A stretch of 42,985 bases of DNA from Vibrio rotiferianus CAIM 577 = LMG 21460 (GTDB lineage Bacteria; Pseudomonadota; Gammaproteobacteria; Enterobacterales; Vibrionaceae): positions 1 through 42,985 of the forward strand of contig NZ_APHW01000098.1 in the NCBI RefSeq assembly GCF_002741985.1, written 5' to 3'. Shown here one piece after another: positions 23,456 through 31,821 of the stretch. A program made the translations under genes and the position numbers. The notes beneath the pieces were generated by a model. It did no database searches and was not told the origin of the DNA. It was given only the letters and a program-made list of their open reading frames with translations. The first letter of the stretch is position 1; each line of letters begins with the position of its first letter.

Positions 23456-25303
23456 ATGACTGCAACGGAATACCTAAACGACCTCAACCAACGTTACCTC
23501 GCTATCCATCGCACCAAAGAAGATTTCTTTTGGGAAACGTACATGGGCATCAGCGACGACCACGATGGTTCGACAAAAGCACAAACCGCTTGGACCAATT
23601 TCTTAAGCAACGCCGAGCAAATCTCTGCTATCAAAGCGCAACTTGAATCGGCTGAAGCGATCGCTGATCCACAAGAGAAACAGCAAACGCAAATTGGTTT
23701 GCAAGGATGGTTGGCAACATTTGAATCGCACGCGATTGAAGGCGAACAAGCTCAAGCCCAAAAGAATGCTCTGATTGCATTTGAAGCCGAGTTGTTCGAG
23801 AAAAAGCAAAATCACGTCCTGACGTTTACCAATGAAAACGGTGAACAAACCGAGGGCTCTTTGCCAGTATTGTCTTCGACCATTCGCGCCAATAATCACG
23901 AAGAAGTGCGTCAATCAGCGCATCAAACGCTGCTCGACCTTGAGCAATGGTTGTTGCAAAACGGCTTTATTGAGCTGATCAGACTGCGTAACCAATTCGC
24001 TCGCTCTTTGGGCTACGAGACCTTCTTTGACTACTCTGTGAAGAAGACGGAAAAGATGAGCTCAGAGCAACTGTTCAGTATCTTGGATGACTTTGAACAG
24101 CGCACGCGTGATGCCCACCTAAGCAGCTTGGCAAACCTTGCAGAGCAGAAAGGTCAAAGCGCACTGACTGGCTATAACTTTGTGTACTCGTTCGCCGGTG
24201 ACGTCATGCGTGACTTAGACCCGTACGTACCGTTCTCAAAATCACTACGTCGCTGGGTAGAATCATTCGGTCGCCTAAATATCGAATACTCAGGCGCAGA
24301 GCTGACGCTAGACCTGCTTGATCGTAAAGGCAAATACCCGAACGGTTTCTGCCATGGTCCTATCCCATCGTTCTACAACCAAGGCGAATGGGTTGCCGCG
24401 CAGGTGAACTTCACCAGTAACGCGAAACCAGACCAAGTTGGCAGCGGCTACGATGGAATCAATACTCTGTTCCACGAAGGTGGGCACGCTGCGCACTTCG
24501 CTAACGTTAAGATGAACGCGCCGTGTTTCTCTCAAGAGTTCGCACCAACTTCTATGGCATACGCAGAAACACAATCCATGTTCTGTGACAGCCTGCTGAC
24601 CGATGCCGATTGGCTCAAACAATACGCGTTGGACGCAGAAGGTAATCCAGTACCAGATGAGATCATTCAAGCGATGATCAACAGCCGTCAGCCATTCAAA
24701 GCGTACGAAGAGCGCAGCATTTTGGTTGTGCCGTATTTTGAACGTGCGCTTTACCAATTAAGCGATGAAGAGCTGACGCCAGCGCGCATCACTAAACTGG
24801 CACGCGATTGTGAAAAGCAAATTCTTGGTTTGGAATGCAGCCCACGCCCATTGATGGCGATTCCACACCTTCTGTCTGATGAAGCAGCGTGTGCCTACCA
24901 CGGTTACTTACTAGCACACATGGCGGTTTACCAGACTCGCGCTTACTTCCTCGATAAGTTTGGCTACCTGACTGACAACCCAGAGATTGGTCCGCTACTG
25001 GCGAAACATTACTGGCATGCAGGTAACCACCTATCGCACAACGAGACTATCGTTAGCCTAACGGGTGAAGGCTTTAACGCTAAGTATCTGGCAGACGTGT
25101 GTAACCTATCGCCAGAACAAGCATGGGAAGTACAGCAGAAGAAGATTGCTTCGCTGCAAACTCGTGAACGTGCTCCAGTAGCGTCTTTAAATGCCAGCAT
25201 CAAAGTGGTGGATGGCAGCAAAGAGCTTGCAAGCAACTCGATCTCAGACGAGCAGATGTGCGAGCAGTTTGAGCGCTACATCGAAGAGACTTACGGTCGA
25301 TAA
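23456..25303 (+). CDS. M3-family oligopeptidase (PepF/oligoendopeptidase-like)
   Basis: 615 residues, zinc metallopeptidase. The HEGGH motif lies at 340-344 (NTLFHEGGHAAHFANVKM), followed by the downstream glutamate region FAPTSMAYAETQSMFCDS, typical of M3. The N-terminal part is a helical lobe. It degrades short peptides in the cytoplasm; no signal peptide. AAGGA precedes the ATG at 23456. Not closely like OpdA or Dcp in length (about 680 aa), so named only to family level. Single gene with its own terminator. Confidence 0.93.
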   Translation: MTATEYLNDLNQRYLAIHRTKEDFFWETYMGISDDHDGSTKAQTAWTNFLSNAEQISAIKAQLESAEAIADPQEKQQTQIGLQGWLATFESHAIEGEQAQAQKNALIAFEAELFEKKQNHVLTFTNENGEQTEGSLPVLSSTIRANNHEEVRQSAHQTLLDLEQWLLQNGFIELIRLRNQFARSLGYETFFDYSVKKTEKMSSEQLFSILDDFEQRTRDAHLSSLANLAEQKGQSALTGYNFVYSFAGDVMRDLDPYVPFSKSLRRWVESFGRLNIEYSGAELTLDLLDRKGKYPNGFCHGPIPSFYNQGEWVAAQVNFTSNAKPDQVGSGYDGINTLFHEGGHAAHFANVKMNAPCFSQEFAPTSMAYAETQSMFCDSLLTDADWLKQYALDAEGNPVPDEIIQAMINSRQPFKAYEERSILVVPYFERALYQLSDEELTPARITKLARDCEKQILGLECSPRPLMAIPHLLSDEAACAYHGYLLAHMAVYQTRAYFLDKFGYLTDNPEIGPLLAKHYWHAGNHLSHNETIVSLTGEGFNAKYLADVCNLSPEQAWEVQQKKIASLQTRERAPVASLNASIKVVDGSKELASNSISDEQMCEQFERYIEETYGR

Positions 25304-25312
25304 GCGAAACCG

Positions 25313-25347
25313 AGAGCTGGGGGTATTATATACTCCTAGCTCTTTTT
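25313..25347 (+). terminator. Terminator after the M3 peptidase gene
   Basis: AGAGCTGGGGGTAT pairs with ATACTCCTAGCTCT (G-U pairs included), then TTTTCT. It lies immediately before the DUF924 start and so insulates that gene. Confidence 0.8.
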
Positions 25348-25364
25348 CTATCAGGGAAGCAACC

Positions 25365-25901
25365 ATGTACCAAGATATCCTGGCTTTCTGGTTTGAAGAA
25401 TTGGAACCAAAAGACTGGTTTGTGAGCAACGCCGACGTCGATAAACAAATCGAAACGCGCTTTCTCACCACCTTAGAACAAGCCGCTCAATCTGAATTGT
25501 TTGACTGGCGAGAGACGGCAAAAGGTCGCCTCGCAGAGATCATTGTGCTCGACCAATTCTCTCGCAATGTTTACCGCAATACACCCAAAGCGTTCGCTCA
25601 AGATGCCCTCGCGCTTGCCTTGGCACAAGAGGCAATTCGTCTGGGCTTAGACCAAAAATTGACCGACGTTGAACGCAGCTTTTTGTACATGCCATTTATG
25701 CACAGTGAGTCTAAGCGGATTCATGAAGAGGCAGAGAAGTTGTTCAAAGCTCTGGGGCGAGAATCTAATTACGAGTTCGAGCTAAAGCATAAAGTGATCA
25801 TCGATCGCTTTGGTCGCTACCCACACCGCAATGCGATTTTAGGCCGTGATAGCACCGTAGAAGAAGTGGAATTCTTACAACAGCCGGGTTCCAGTTTTTA
25901 A
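25365..25901 (+). CDS. DUF924 family protein
   Basis: 178 residues, PF06041: YQDILAFWFEELEPKDWFVS start, the family block IIVLDQFSRNVYRNTPKAFA, then FLYMPFMHSES and KHKVIIDRFGRYPHRNAILG. All-helical, TPR-like fold; no known function. The ATG at 25365 starts the family domain exactly; a longer frame beginning in the peptidase gene is rejected because a terminator lies between. Confidence 0.9.
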   Translation: MYQDILAFWFEELEPKDWFVSNADVDKQIETRFLTTLEQAAQSELFDWRETAKGRLAEIIVLDQFSRNVYRNTPKAFAQDALALALAQEAIRLGLDQKLTDVERSFLYMPFMHSESKRIHEEAEKLFKALGRESNYEFELKHKVIIDRFGRYPHRNAILGRDSTVEEVEFLQQPGSSF

Positions 25902-25928
25902 ACACAGCTAGCACAAGATTGAAGTTCG

Positions 25929-25951
25929 ATTATCAATTTATATTTGATAAT
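25929..25951. promoter_or_regulatory. Inverted repeat upstream of the ABM monooxygenase gene
   Basis: ATTATCAA (25929-25936) is exactly inverted as TTGATAAT (25944-25951) with a 7-nt A/T spacer, about 94 nt before the next start. Operator-like; the regulator is unknown. Confidence 0.4.
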
Positions 25952-26044
25952 AAATCAATCATTGTGCTGTTTATCATTTGGTGATTCGCGACTAATCTTT
26001 ACCTCGTCAACACGATACATCACGATCAACAGAGGATTTCCATC

Positions 26045-26335
26045 ATGGCTAAATTGACTATCGTCGCTAACATCATCGCCAAAGCAGACCAAGTAGAATT
26101 GGTAAAAGCCGAGCTACTTAAACTGATTGATGTCACTCGTGCAGAAGAAGGTTGCATCAACTACGACCTTCACCAAGATAACGAAAACCCAGCACATTTC
26201 ACTTTCTACGAAAACTGGGAATCACGCGAACTATGGCGCACGCACATGGACAACGAGCACCTAGCGCAATACATGAAAGCAACTGAAGGCGCGGTAGACA
26301 CCTTCACTCTAAACGAGATGTCGCACATCGCTTAA
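26045..26335 (+). CDS. ABM-domain protein, putative quinol monooxygenase (YgiN-like)
   Basis: 96 residues, the antibiotic biosynthesis monooxygenase fold (PF03992): AKLTIVANIIAKADQVELVK, then TRAEEGCINYDLHQDNENP and FTFYENWESRELWRTHMDN. Small dimeric ferredoxin-like proteins of this kind include YgiN, which acts on quinols. AGAGGA lies upstream of the ATG. Single gene with its own terminator and a possible operator upstream. Confidence 0.88.
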   Translation: MAKLTIVANIIAKADQVELVKAELLKLIDVTRAEEGCINYDLHQDNENPAHFTFYENWESRELWRTHMDNEHLAQYMKATEGAVDTFTLNEMSHIA

Positions 26336-26362
26336 CGCCTTTTACAACGCAGCACGCACTAG

Positions 26363-26398
26363 AAAGCCAGCAACCGTCACCTTGCTGGCTTATTGTTT
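26363..26398 (+). terminator. Terminator after the ABM gene
   Basis: AAAGCCAGCAA pairs with TTGCTGGCTT around CCGTCACC, followed by ATTGTTTG. Confidence 0.75.
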
Positions 26399-26526
26399 GT
26401 CTCTTCTATGTCTTGCTATGCAAGTGAAAGCAAGCTTATGAAAACATGAGCGAGATCTGATTATCTTTACACTAAGACTGGCAAGATTTAAAGCCAATCA
26501 CCCTTCGTTGTATCAAAAGGTTTTGC

Positions 26527-27237
26527 ATGAAGTTAGACGCCGTATTGTGGGATTACGATGGCACCCTAGTAAATTCTGTTCCGAAAAATATCGACATCAC
26601 CAAAGCGATATTGTCCGTTGTAGCACCGCACCTGACCGGGGATAACTTACCAAAATACCTGCGCAGTGAAGCGGATTATCATCATGCCAATCACGCGGCG
26701 AAAAACTGGCAAGATCTGTACGTAAACTACTATGGTCTGTCCTGTGATGAGATGCTCATCGCGGGCACCATGTGGGCTGAACACCAAGAGCAAAACCAAA
26801 CACCAGTGAATCTATTCAGTGGCATTACCGATGTAGTGAACGCGTTCGAACACCTGCCACACGGAGTCTGCTCCCAGAACTCACAATCCAATATTCGCAA
26901 CGTACTCAGCACCAATCAAATTAACGCGCCATTCAAAGCTATCGTGGGCTACGATGATGTATCCAATGGACATCAGAAGCCGGATCCTTTTGGTGGCATC
27001 AAATGCATTGAATCCATCTTTGGACACACCGATAAGCAACTGCTGATGTACATTGGTGATCACGAAGCGGACACGCAGTTTGCACGCAACATTGAGCAAC
27101 ACTTAGGTGGTAGCTGCAAAGTGATTGCCGTAGCAGCAGCGTATAGTGGCGCTCAACCGGAGCGTTGGAACGCCCAGCCAGATTATGTGGCACATCAAGT
27201 AGAAGACTTACGCAGCATCATTGGCAAGTACGCTTAG
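26527..27237 (+). CDS. HAD-superfamily hydrolase, phosphoglycolate-phosphatase-like
   Basis: 236 residues with a helical cap. Motif I WDYDGTLVNS (both Asp present), motif II in GVCSQNSQSN, motif III Lys in HQKPDPFGG, and motif IV YIGDHEADTQFA. The layout fits small-molecule phosphatases such as Gph; substrate unknown. Nothing in the neighbourhood shows a partner. Confidence 0.87.
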   Translation: MKLDAVLWDYDGTLVNSVPKNIDITKAILSVVAPHLTGDNLPKYLRSEADYHHANHAAKNWQDLYVNYYGLSCDEMLIAGTMWAEHQEQNQTPVNLFSGITDVVNAFEHLPHGVCSQNSQSNIRNVLSTNQINAPFKAIVGYDDVSNGHQKPDPFGGIKCIESIFGHTDKQLLMYIGDHEADTQFARNIEQHLGGSCKVIAVAAAYSGAQPERWNAQPDYVAHQVEDLRSIIGKYA

Positions 27238-27283
27238 CCTCTCTCCAAAAACGTGAAACTAAAGCTCTTAAATACACAGTAAG

Positions 27284-27317
27284 ACACAAAGCCTTTTGCT
27301 CTCTTAAGGCTTTGTGT
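27284..27317 (+). other. Hairpin after the HAD gene
   Basis: ACACAAAGCC pairs perfectly with GGCTTTGTGT around 14 nt. No T tract follows (ATCGTAC). May be a weak terminator or mRNA end-protecting stem. Confidence 0.5.
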
Positions 27318-27392
27318 ATCGTACTTGTCTTACGTCGCTTATTTAGCACATAGACGATTTTAAATGACCCACTCCAATATTAAGGTAACGCA

Positions 27393-27710
27393 ATGATCAC
27401 ATGGCCTTGTTTACTTAAGCTCGATGGCGACGACGAACTGGTGTATTTGGCTTCGCCAGAGCAGCTAAATGCAGAGTGCCAAGCGTTAATTTGGGGGCAG
27501 GATGACATAGTGATAGATACGCAAGGTCACTGCTTTGCATTACAAACGGGCTCTGACAACGTGGTGAAATTAAACCTTTTGCCACAGGCGTTAAACGTAC
27601 AACAAGTGACAGAGCTGATTCAAAAACACGAGTTTGCTCAAGCACAGCGCTGCATCATCAAAATCCATTTTGTGTCGGTTCAGCAAGCGATTGAAGCGTT
27701 AGCTGATTGA
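27393..27710 (+). CDS. Small cytoplasmic protein, DUF4144-like
   Basis: 105 residues starting MITWPCLLKLDGDDELVYLA. I associate this start with DUF4144, a small Vibrio/Shewanella family without known function; this is from memory and not certain. Ends in a helix (SVQQAIEALAD). AAGG lies upstream of the ATG. Confidence 0.7.
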   Translation: MITWPCLLKLDGDDELVYLASPEQLNAECQALIWGQDDIVIDTQGHCFALQTGSDNVVKLNLLPQALNVQQVTELIQKHEFAQAQRCIIKIHFVSVQQAIEALAD

Positions 27711-27726
27711 CTTGTGAAACTCGGCT

Positions 27727-27837
27727 CGCGAGCAAAGCGTCGCCGTGATTGATGCATACACTCCGAAATACCTATCGGAAGCAGAGCTAGAGATTAGGAA
27801 AGAGCTTAGCCAATACCTCAACAGTTTGATTCATTAA
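27727..27837 (+). pseudogene. Possible C-terminal gene remnant
   Basis: An open frame without a credible start reads DAYTPKYLSEAELEIRKELS then QYLNSLIH and stops at 27835-27837. The amphipathic helical composition looks protein-like, but there is no ribosome-binding site and a stop lies just upstream. Could be a fragment left by deletion, or chance. Confidence 0.2.
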
Positions 27838-27931
27838 GTGGGCAACGAGTCAGTATTTCTGGCTCAATTCAATTAAGTGATATAGTTTCAATTCATACCC
27901 CTCAATTTGTAAGTTGAATGATAGGAATATC

Positions 27932-28870
27932 ATGATAAATCTATCCCACTTAATCAAAAATGATATGAACCTGCTGATTTGTCTGTACGTTTTACTGCAA
28001 GAGCGCAGCGTGAGCAGAACCGCAGAAAAGCTATTCTTATCTCAATCGGCCGTCAGTAAACAGCTTACTAAATTGCGCCAGGAGTTTGATGACCCCTTAT
28101 TCGAGCGAGAATCCAAAGGTTTATTGCCGACCCCAAAAGCGTTGGCATTGGAGAGCAAACTTCAACAAATCCTGATGCAAATTGATCAGCTTCGTGAACC
28201 CGAAGAATTTGACCCAGAACGCTCGACTCGCGTTTTTAGTATCGATCTAATCGAAACCGCTTACTCCACCATTTACCCACGTTTTCTGCCTCAGGCGTTA
28301 TCCAGTGCACCGAACATCACCATCAAAAGTGCCGATTGGAGCCACAGCAGTATTATTCGATTACAAAGGCGAGAAATAGATTTTGGTGTCGGTATTTTTG
28401 AGTTTGATGATCGTTCAAAAACCCATGTCGACACCATCCCTGACACACTGAATTACGCGGAACTGATGCGCGATACTTCGGCATGTATATTGAGAAAAGG
28501 ACACCCAGCATTAGAGGAAGAATGGAACCTCGACGCGTTCTTGAAGTACCGCCATATACAAGTCATCACAGGAGGCGTGTCTAGCTGGCTACTGCACGAG
28601 GTTCTTGACACAAAACGACTGCGCATTGATAACGCCGTCAACATGTCCGACATTTCCAGCGCGGTAAAACTGTGTGAAAAAAGCGACTTGGTACTGACCT
28701 ACCCCTACAAAAGCATCCGCGAGTTCGAAGGTAAATCAGACATTGTGATCAAACCGCTCCCGATAGAGATGGAGCCCGGCGGGTTCTTTCTACTTTGGAA
28801 CAAGCAACTCGACAACGACCCAAGCCATAAATGGTTAAGAGAGCTAATCGTCAGTCAGTCTTATGCTTAA
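27932..28870 (+). CDS. LysR-family transcriptional regulator
   Basis: 312 residues. The N-terminal HTH (YVLLQERSVSRTAEKLFLSQ, then SAVSKQLTKLRQEFDDPLFE) is followed by a LysR effector domain. The ATG at 27932 has AGGA 6 nt upstream; the TTG 18 nt earlier is less likely. The effector is unknown. The VOC gene downstream in the same direction (153 nt away) has its own operator-like site, so it is a plausible target. Confidence 0.9.
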   Translation: MINLSHLIKNDMNLLICLYVLLQERSVSRTAEKLFLSQSAVSKQLTKLRQEFDDPLFERESKGLLPTPKALALESKLQQILMQIDQLREPEEFDPERSTRVFSIDLIETAYSTIYPRFLPQALSSAPNITIKSADWSHSSIIRLQRREIDFGVGIFEFDDRSKTHVDTIPDTLNYAELMRDTSACILRKGHPALEEEWNLDAFLKYRHIQVITGGVSSWLLHEVLDTKRLRIDNAVNMSDISSAVKLCEKSDLVLTYPYKSIREFEGKSDIVIKPLPIEMEPGGFFLLWNKQLDNDPSHKWLRELIVSQSYA

Positions 28871-28912
28871 CTGAAAATGAAATAAATAATGCTGAGAACC
28901 GTAATAACAAAA

Positions 28913-28941
28913 AATTATCATTTTAAAAATTATTGATAATT
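28913..28941. promoter_or_regulatory. Inverted repeat upstream of the VOC gene
   Basis: AATTATCA (28913-28920) is inverted as TGATAATT (28934-28941). It shares the ATTATCA/TGATAAT arms with the site before the ABM gene but has a longer spacer (13 nt). A possible TATACT -10 box follows at about 28969. Confidence 0.4.
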
Positions 28942-29023
28942 TCATGTAATTAAAAATTCTCCATATACTCTCCTCCATCGAAACGAAACACGAATTAATC
29001 ATCACAGTTTTTGGAGCAGAATT

Positions 29024-29515
29024 ATGAAAATGAATCACGTAGGCATCATGGTTGGCGATATGGACAAAGCAGTAGAGTTCTACACTAAAGCGCTTGGTCT
29101 TCGCATCGTAATGAACAACACAAAAGTTATCGAAGAGCGCGAATCGGCAATCGGTCGTATGTGTATCGCCGTATTCGGTGAAGGCTTCAAAGGCTTCAAC
29201 ATCGCTCACCTAGTGACATCTGACGGCATCGGTGTTGAGCTGTTTGAAATGAAAGAGCGTCAAGAGCGTCACGAAGTAGACTTCTCTCGTCTAGGCATCT
29301 TCCACTTCTGTCTACAAGTAGCAAAAGAGCAGTTCCCACAAACAATCAAACGTATTGAAGAGTTTGGTGGTAAAGCTCGCATGGACATCATGCGCTACCA
29401 CCCAGAAGACGACAGCAAACAAGCTCAAATGATCTACATGGAAGACCCTTTTGGTAACTTGTTCGAGCTTTACTCACACACTTACGAAGAGACTTACGCG
29501 TCTGATTACGAATAA
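29024..29515 (+). CDS. VOC-superfamily (glyoxalase-like) protein
   Basis: 163 residues, two beta-alpha-beta-beta-beta units. The first starts MKMNHVGIMVGDMDKAVEFY and the second is at about LGIFHFCLQVAKEQFPQTIK. Metal-ligand candidates are His5, Glu73 (GVELFEM), His in IFHFCLQ, and Glu in GNLFELYSH, the expected two-His/two-Glu set. Codon use is strongly biased to common codons, so it may be highly expressed. GGAG precedes the ATG. Substrate unknown. Confidence 0.88.
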   Translation: MKMNHVGIMVGDMDKAVEFYTKALGLRIVMNNTKVIEERESAIGRMCIAVFGEGFKGFNIAHLVTSDGIGVELFEMKERQERHEVDFSRLGIFHFCLQVAKEQFPQTIKRIEEFGGKARMDIMRYHPEDDSKQAQMIYMEDPFGNLFELYSHTYEETYASDYE

Positions 29516-29532
29516 TTAAACGTCTAAGAATG

Positions 29533-29565
29533 AAAAAGGGTTGGCCTAGTGCCAACCCTTTTTTG
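29533..29565 (+). terminator. Terminator after the VOC gene
   Basis: AAAGGGTTGGC pairs with GCCAACCCTTT around CTAGT, then TTTTG. Nearly identical to the terminator at 30977-31007. Confidence 0.9.
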
Positions 29566-29719
29566 TTGGCACATGTTAGTGAATCTGCTTCTCCTAACCT
29601 TCTCTCCTCTCCTCATACCTTGTAAGAAAATGTATTGAACTGTCCAATACCACTCGCTATCAAACAAAATAAAACAATGTTCAATTACATTAGTGGTTCA
29701 ATGTAAAAAAACGAGACTA

Positions 29720-30916
29720 ATGATGAAAACAATACCTCTCACCATTTTAGCTTCAACCATATTACTTTCCGGCTGTAACAGCTCAGACAATACGAAGCCA
29801 ACAACTCCCCCTATTACTGGACCATCCTCTTCTGTTGTTCATGGCATCAAGGTTGAGCCTGTTCCAAGTCAATTTTCTGCTTACTCAAAAGCGGGTTACA
29901 ACCGATATGTTTCGGTCAAGGCGCCGAACGGAAAATCAACCCATATATTGATCATGAATCGATTATCAAATTATCAGATAGTCAAAGCCGTCAATGTCTT
30001 GAATCACTACCTAACACCCGTCGAAGGCAGCAAATACGGAACAGTCGAACAAAAACACAAGATCGCAAACGCGATGGCAAACAATGGTGCCATTCTTAAA
30101 CTGATGAACTATCACGACGAACCAAAATACAACGATGACTTAGATGGACAACCATTGTTTGAAGAGGAAATCCAGGTCGAGGGAGGAGCTTGGTACGTGA
30201 ACCAAGATTATGCGAACCACCGCGATGCTTCTTATGAAGAGATTCTTCACTTGGTACACGATTACGGCATCGGAGTACTCAATGCTCCCGAGGGTGGTGT
30301 TACTGCTTTACCCGAGTTCCAGAGAGAGTTAAACGCAATTCAAAAGCAGTCGTTGCACAACGCCTATAATCCATCCGCTGAGACATTAGAAGAATGGCAA
30401 CAAGAAGTCAGTGTGGATCAAGAATATTTCGCAGCGGTGATTGATAGCTATTACGGACTTTGGGGAGCATACGATGGCGCTGGTATGTGGGGGATGTACA
30501 ACGTTAAACACCGTCAAGACTTTGTGACTGATGATCCGAACGCTCAATACATCACGGAGCAAATCTTCTCGCCAGTGTTAACTTACGATGCTTATATCTC
30601 AGATTCGTTTGAAGGGACGTTTAAGATGATCCTCGATGCTACAACACCCTATACCTATCATTCACAATATCTGACGAAATTGACGCTGTCAGGTTCGAAA
30701 AGCAGCAATATTGAAATCAACCATCACGATAACACCATTACTGGCAACTCTGGGTCAAACACCGTCATAGTACATGGCCCAAAAACTGAGTACACAATAG
30801 AAAAATTAGGACATAACAGAACTCAACTTGTCGATCGCATCGATAACCGCGATGGCTCTAATATCCTATCAAATATAGAGAAAATTCAGTTTACTGATCA
30901 GACAATTACTCTTTAA
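29720..30916 (+). CDS. Large lipoprotein of unknown function with RTX-like C-terminus
   Basis: About 398 residues. Type II signal peptide ([20 protein letters not shown]; lipobox LSGC). A central region carries an EEILHLVHDYGIG motif and GGAWYVNQDYANHRDASY. The end, SGSNTVIVHGPKTEYTIEKL then SNIEKIQFTDQTITL, resembles the final strand of RTX/hemolysin-type beta-roll proteins. The Glu/His motif could bind metal, but no catalytic family is recognised. Start at one of two adjacent ATG codons (29720 or 29723); the upstream frame from 29693 lacks a signal-compatible start. Flanked by duplicated terminators, which suggests it was inserted here. Confidence 0.75.
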   Translation: MMKTIPLTILASTILLSGCNSSDNTKPTTPPITGPSSSVVHGIKVEPVPSQFSAYSKAGYNRYVSVKAPNGKSTHILIMNRLSNYQIVKAVNVLNHYLTPVEGSKYGTVEQKHKIANAMANNGAILKLMNYHDEPKYNDDLDGQPLFEEEIQVEGGAWYVNQDYANHRDASYEEILHLVHDYGIGVLNAPEGGVTALPEFQRELNAIQKQSLHNAYNPSAETLEEWQQEVSVDQEYFAAVIDSYYGLWGAYDGAGMWGMYNVKHRQDFVTDDPNAQYITEQIFSPVLTYDAYISDSFEGTFKMILDATTPYTYHSQYLTKLTLSGSKSSNIEINHHDNTITGNSGSNTVIVHGPKTEYTIEKLGHNRTQLVDRIDNRDGSNILSNIEKIQFTDQTITL

Positions 30917-30976
30917 CTCTGTTCTCGCTCAAAAACTTACGCATCCAGTTGGAACAATTGAATGCTTAAGCATCAG

Positions 30977-31007
30977 AAAGGGTTGGCCTAGTACCAACCT
31001 TTTTTTG
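30977..31007 (+). terminator. Terminator after the lipoprotein gene
   Basis: AAAGGGTTGG pairs with CCAACCTTT around CCTAGTA, followed by a run of seven T. A near copy of the terminator at 29533-29565. Confidence 0.88.
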
Positions 31008-31079
31008 TTAATTTTATGAGCCCCCTTCCTAGCGTCCATGGGTTCCAGCTTCGAGGATCAAAACACATAAGAACTATTT

Positions 31080-31131
31080 GAGCGCGTTAAAAAGAGATTC
31101 CTGATGTCGCCTAGGCTCCTCGGAATGACGA
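31080..31131. repeat. 52-bp intergenic repeat, copy 1
   Basis: GAGATTCCTGATGTCGCCTA then GGCTCCTCGGAATGACGA, with a related GAGCGCGTTAAA before it. ATTCC and GGAAT make an outer inverted pair and GCCTAGGC an inner one. It belongs to the same repeat as 31252-31303. Confidence 0.7.
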
Positions 31132-31251
31132 TTTTAAGGTACTCAACTGCAGTCTTGTCAATCGCGAGTATTCTTAGTCCAAAAGTGGCACCCCCTCCTA
31201 ATTAACTTCAGAGACTACAAAACTCACTCAGGTAAAGGGGAGAGATTTTCC

Positions 31252-31303
31252 GAGCATGTTAAAGCGAGATTCCTGATGTCGCTTAGGCTCCTCGGAATGA
31301 CGA
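31252..31303. repeat. 52-bp intergenic repeat, copy 2
   Basis: Same sequence as copy 1 with a few changes (GAGCATGTTAAAGC before the core; GCTTAGGC in the centre). The copies are in the same orientation about 172 bp apart, in a gap without genes. Confidence 0.7.
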
Positions 31304-31342
31304 GAAAAATGGGGAGTGATTGACCCAACCACTCCATAAACA

Positions 31343-31416
31343 AGCCCTCCCCCTTAAAAGCGAAACTTCAATGCCAAGCAAACCATGTCAATACAAGGGG
31401 GAGCTGGAGGGGGTTG
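31343..31416. repeat. Imperfect C/G-rich inverted repeat
   Basis: CAAGCCCTCCCCCTT on the left faces AAGGGGGAGCTGGAGGGGGT on the right, about 38 nt apart. With the two 52-bp repeats it fills the roughly 600-nt gap 30917-31516, in which I see no gene. Confidence 0.45.
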
Positions 31417-31473
31417 TGAACACGAAACAACAAACTCGCTCTCTAAGGCTAAACCCATCTTCAAACGGCACAT

Positions 31474-31505
31474 GCAAAAAAGGCTTGGTCCTGAACCAAG
31501 CCTTT
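31474..31505 (-). terminator. Terminator of the inhibitor operon
   Basis: Minus strand: AAAGGCTTGGTTC pairs with GACCAAGCCTTT, then TTTTG. 12 nt after the MliC-like stop. Confidence 0.88.
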
Positions 31506-31516
31506 CACTTACGCGA

Positions 31517-31819
31517 TTACTTTTTAATGCGGCAAGTACTTTGAGATATCTCGTTGACGATCAAAATGGCTTCGTCACCTTTGGCGTGAAGAACCAACAT
31601 ATGATCATCGGATAGGTACCTCGCGCCAGAAGCAGAGCGAACCTGTTTTAGCTCTATAACGCTTCTATTGTTGGTTTTGATCAGCGCTGCATCTTGAGTA
31701 AAGCTAGCAGCGAACTGTTGACCATCATCGCATTGATATTGGAATTCAGGCGCAGACGATGAACAACCCGCTAACACTAACAAGCCACTTAAAATCAGAG
31801 CCGCTTTGCTAGGCTTCAA
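31517..31819 (-). CDS. MliC/PliC-like lysozyme inhibitor lipoprotein
   Basis: 100 residues with a type II signal peptide (KPSKAALILSGLLVLAGCSS; lipobox LAGC). The mature domain has the MliC pattern: FQYQCDDGQQFAASF, QVRSASGARYLSDDHMLVLH (SGxxY is the loop that enters the lysozyme active site) and a second Cys near the end (STCRIKK) for the disulfide. Such proteins protect peptidoglycan against C-type lysozyme. Start set at TTG 31819, where GAAGAG lies 5 nt upstream; the ATG at 31840 overlaps the preceding gene by 19 nt and has no such site. Operon with the ecotin-like gene. Confidence 0.85.
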   Translation of the reverse strand: MKPSKAALILSGLLVLAGCSSSAPEFQYQCDDGQQFAASFTQDAALIKTNNRSVIELKQVRSASGARYLSDDHMLVLHAKGDEAILIVNEISQSTCRIKK

Positions 31820-31821
31820 GA

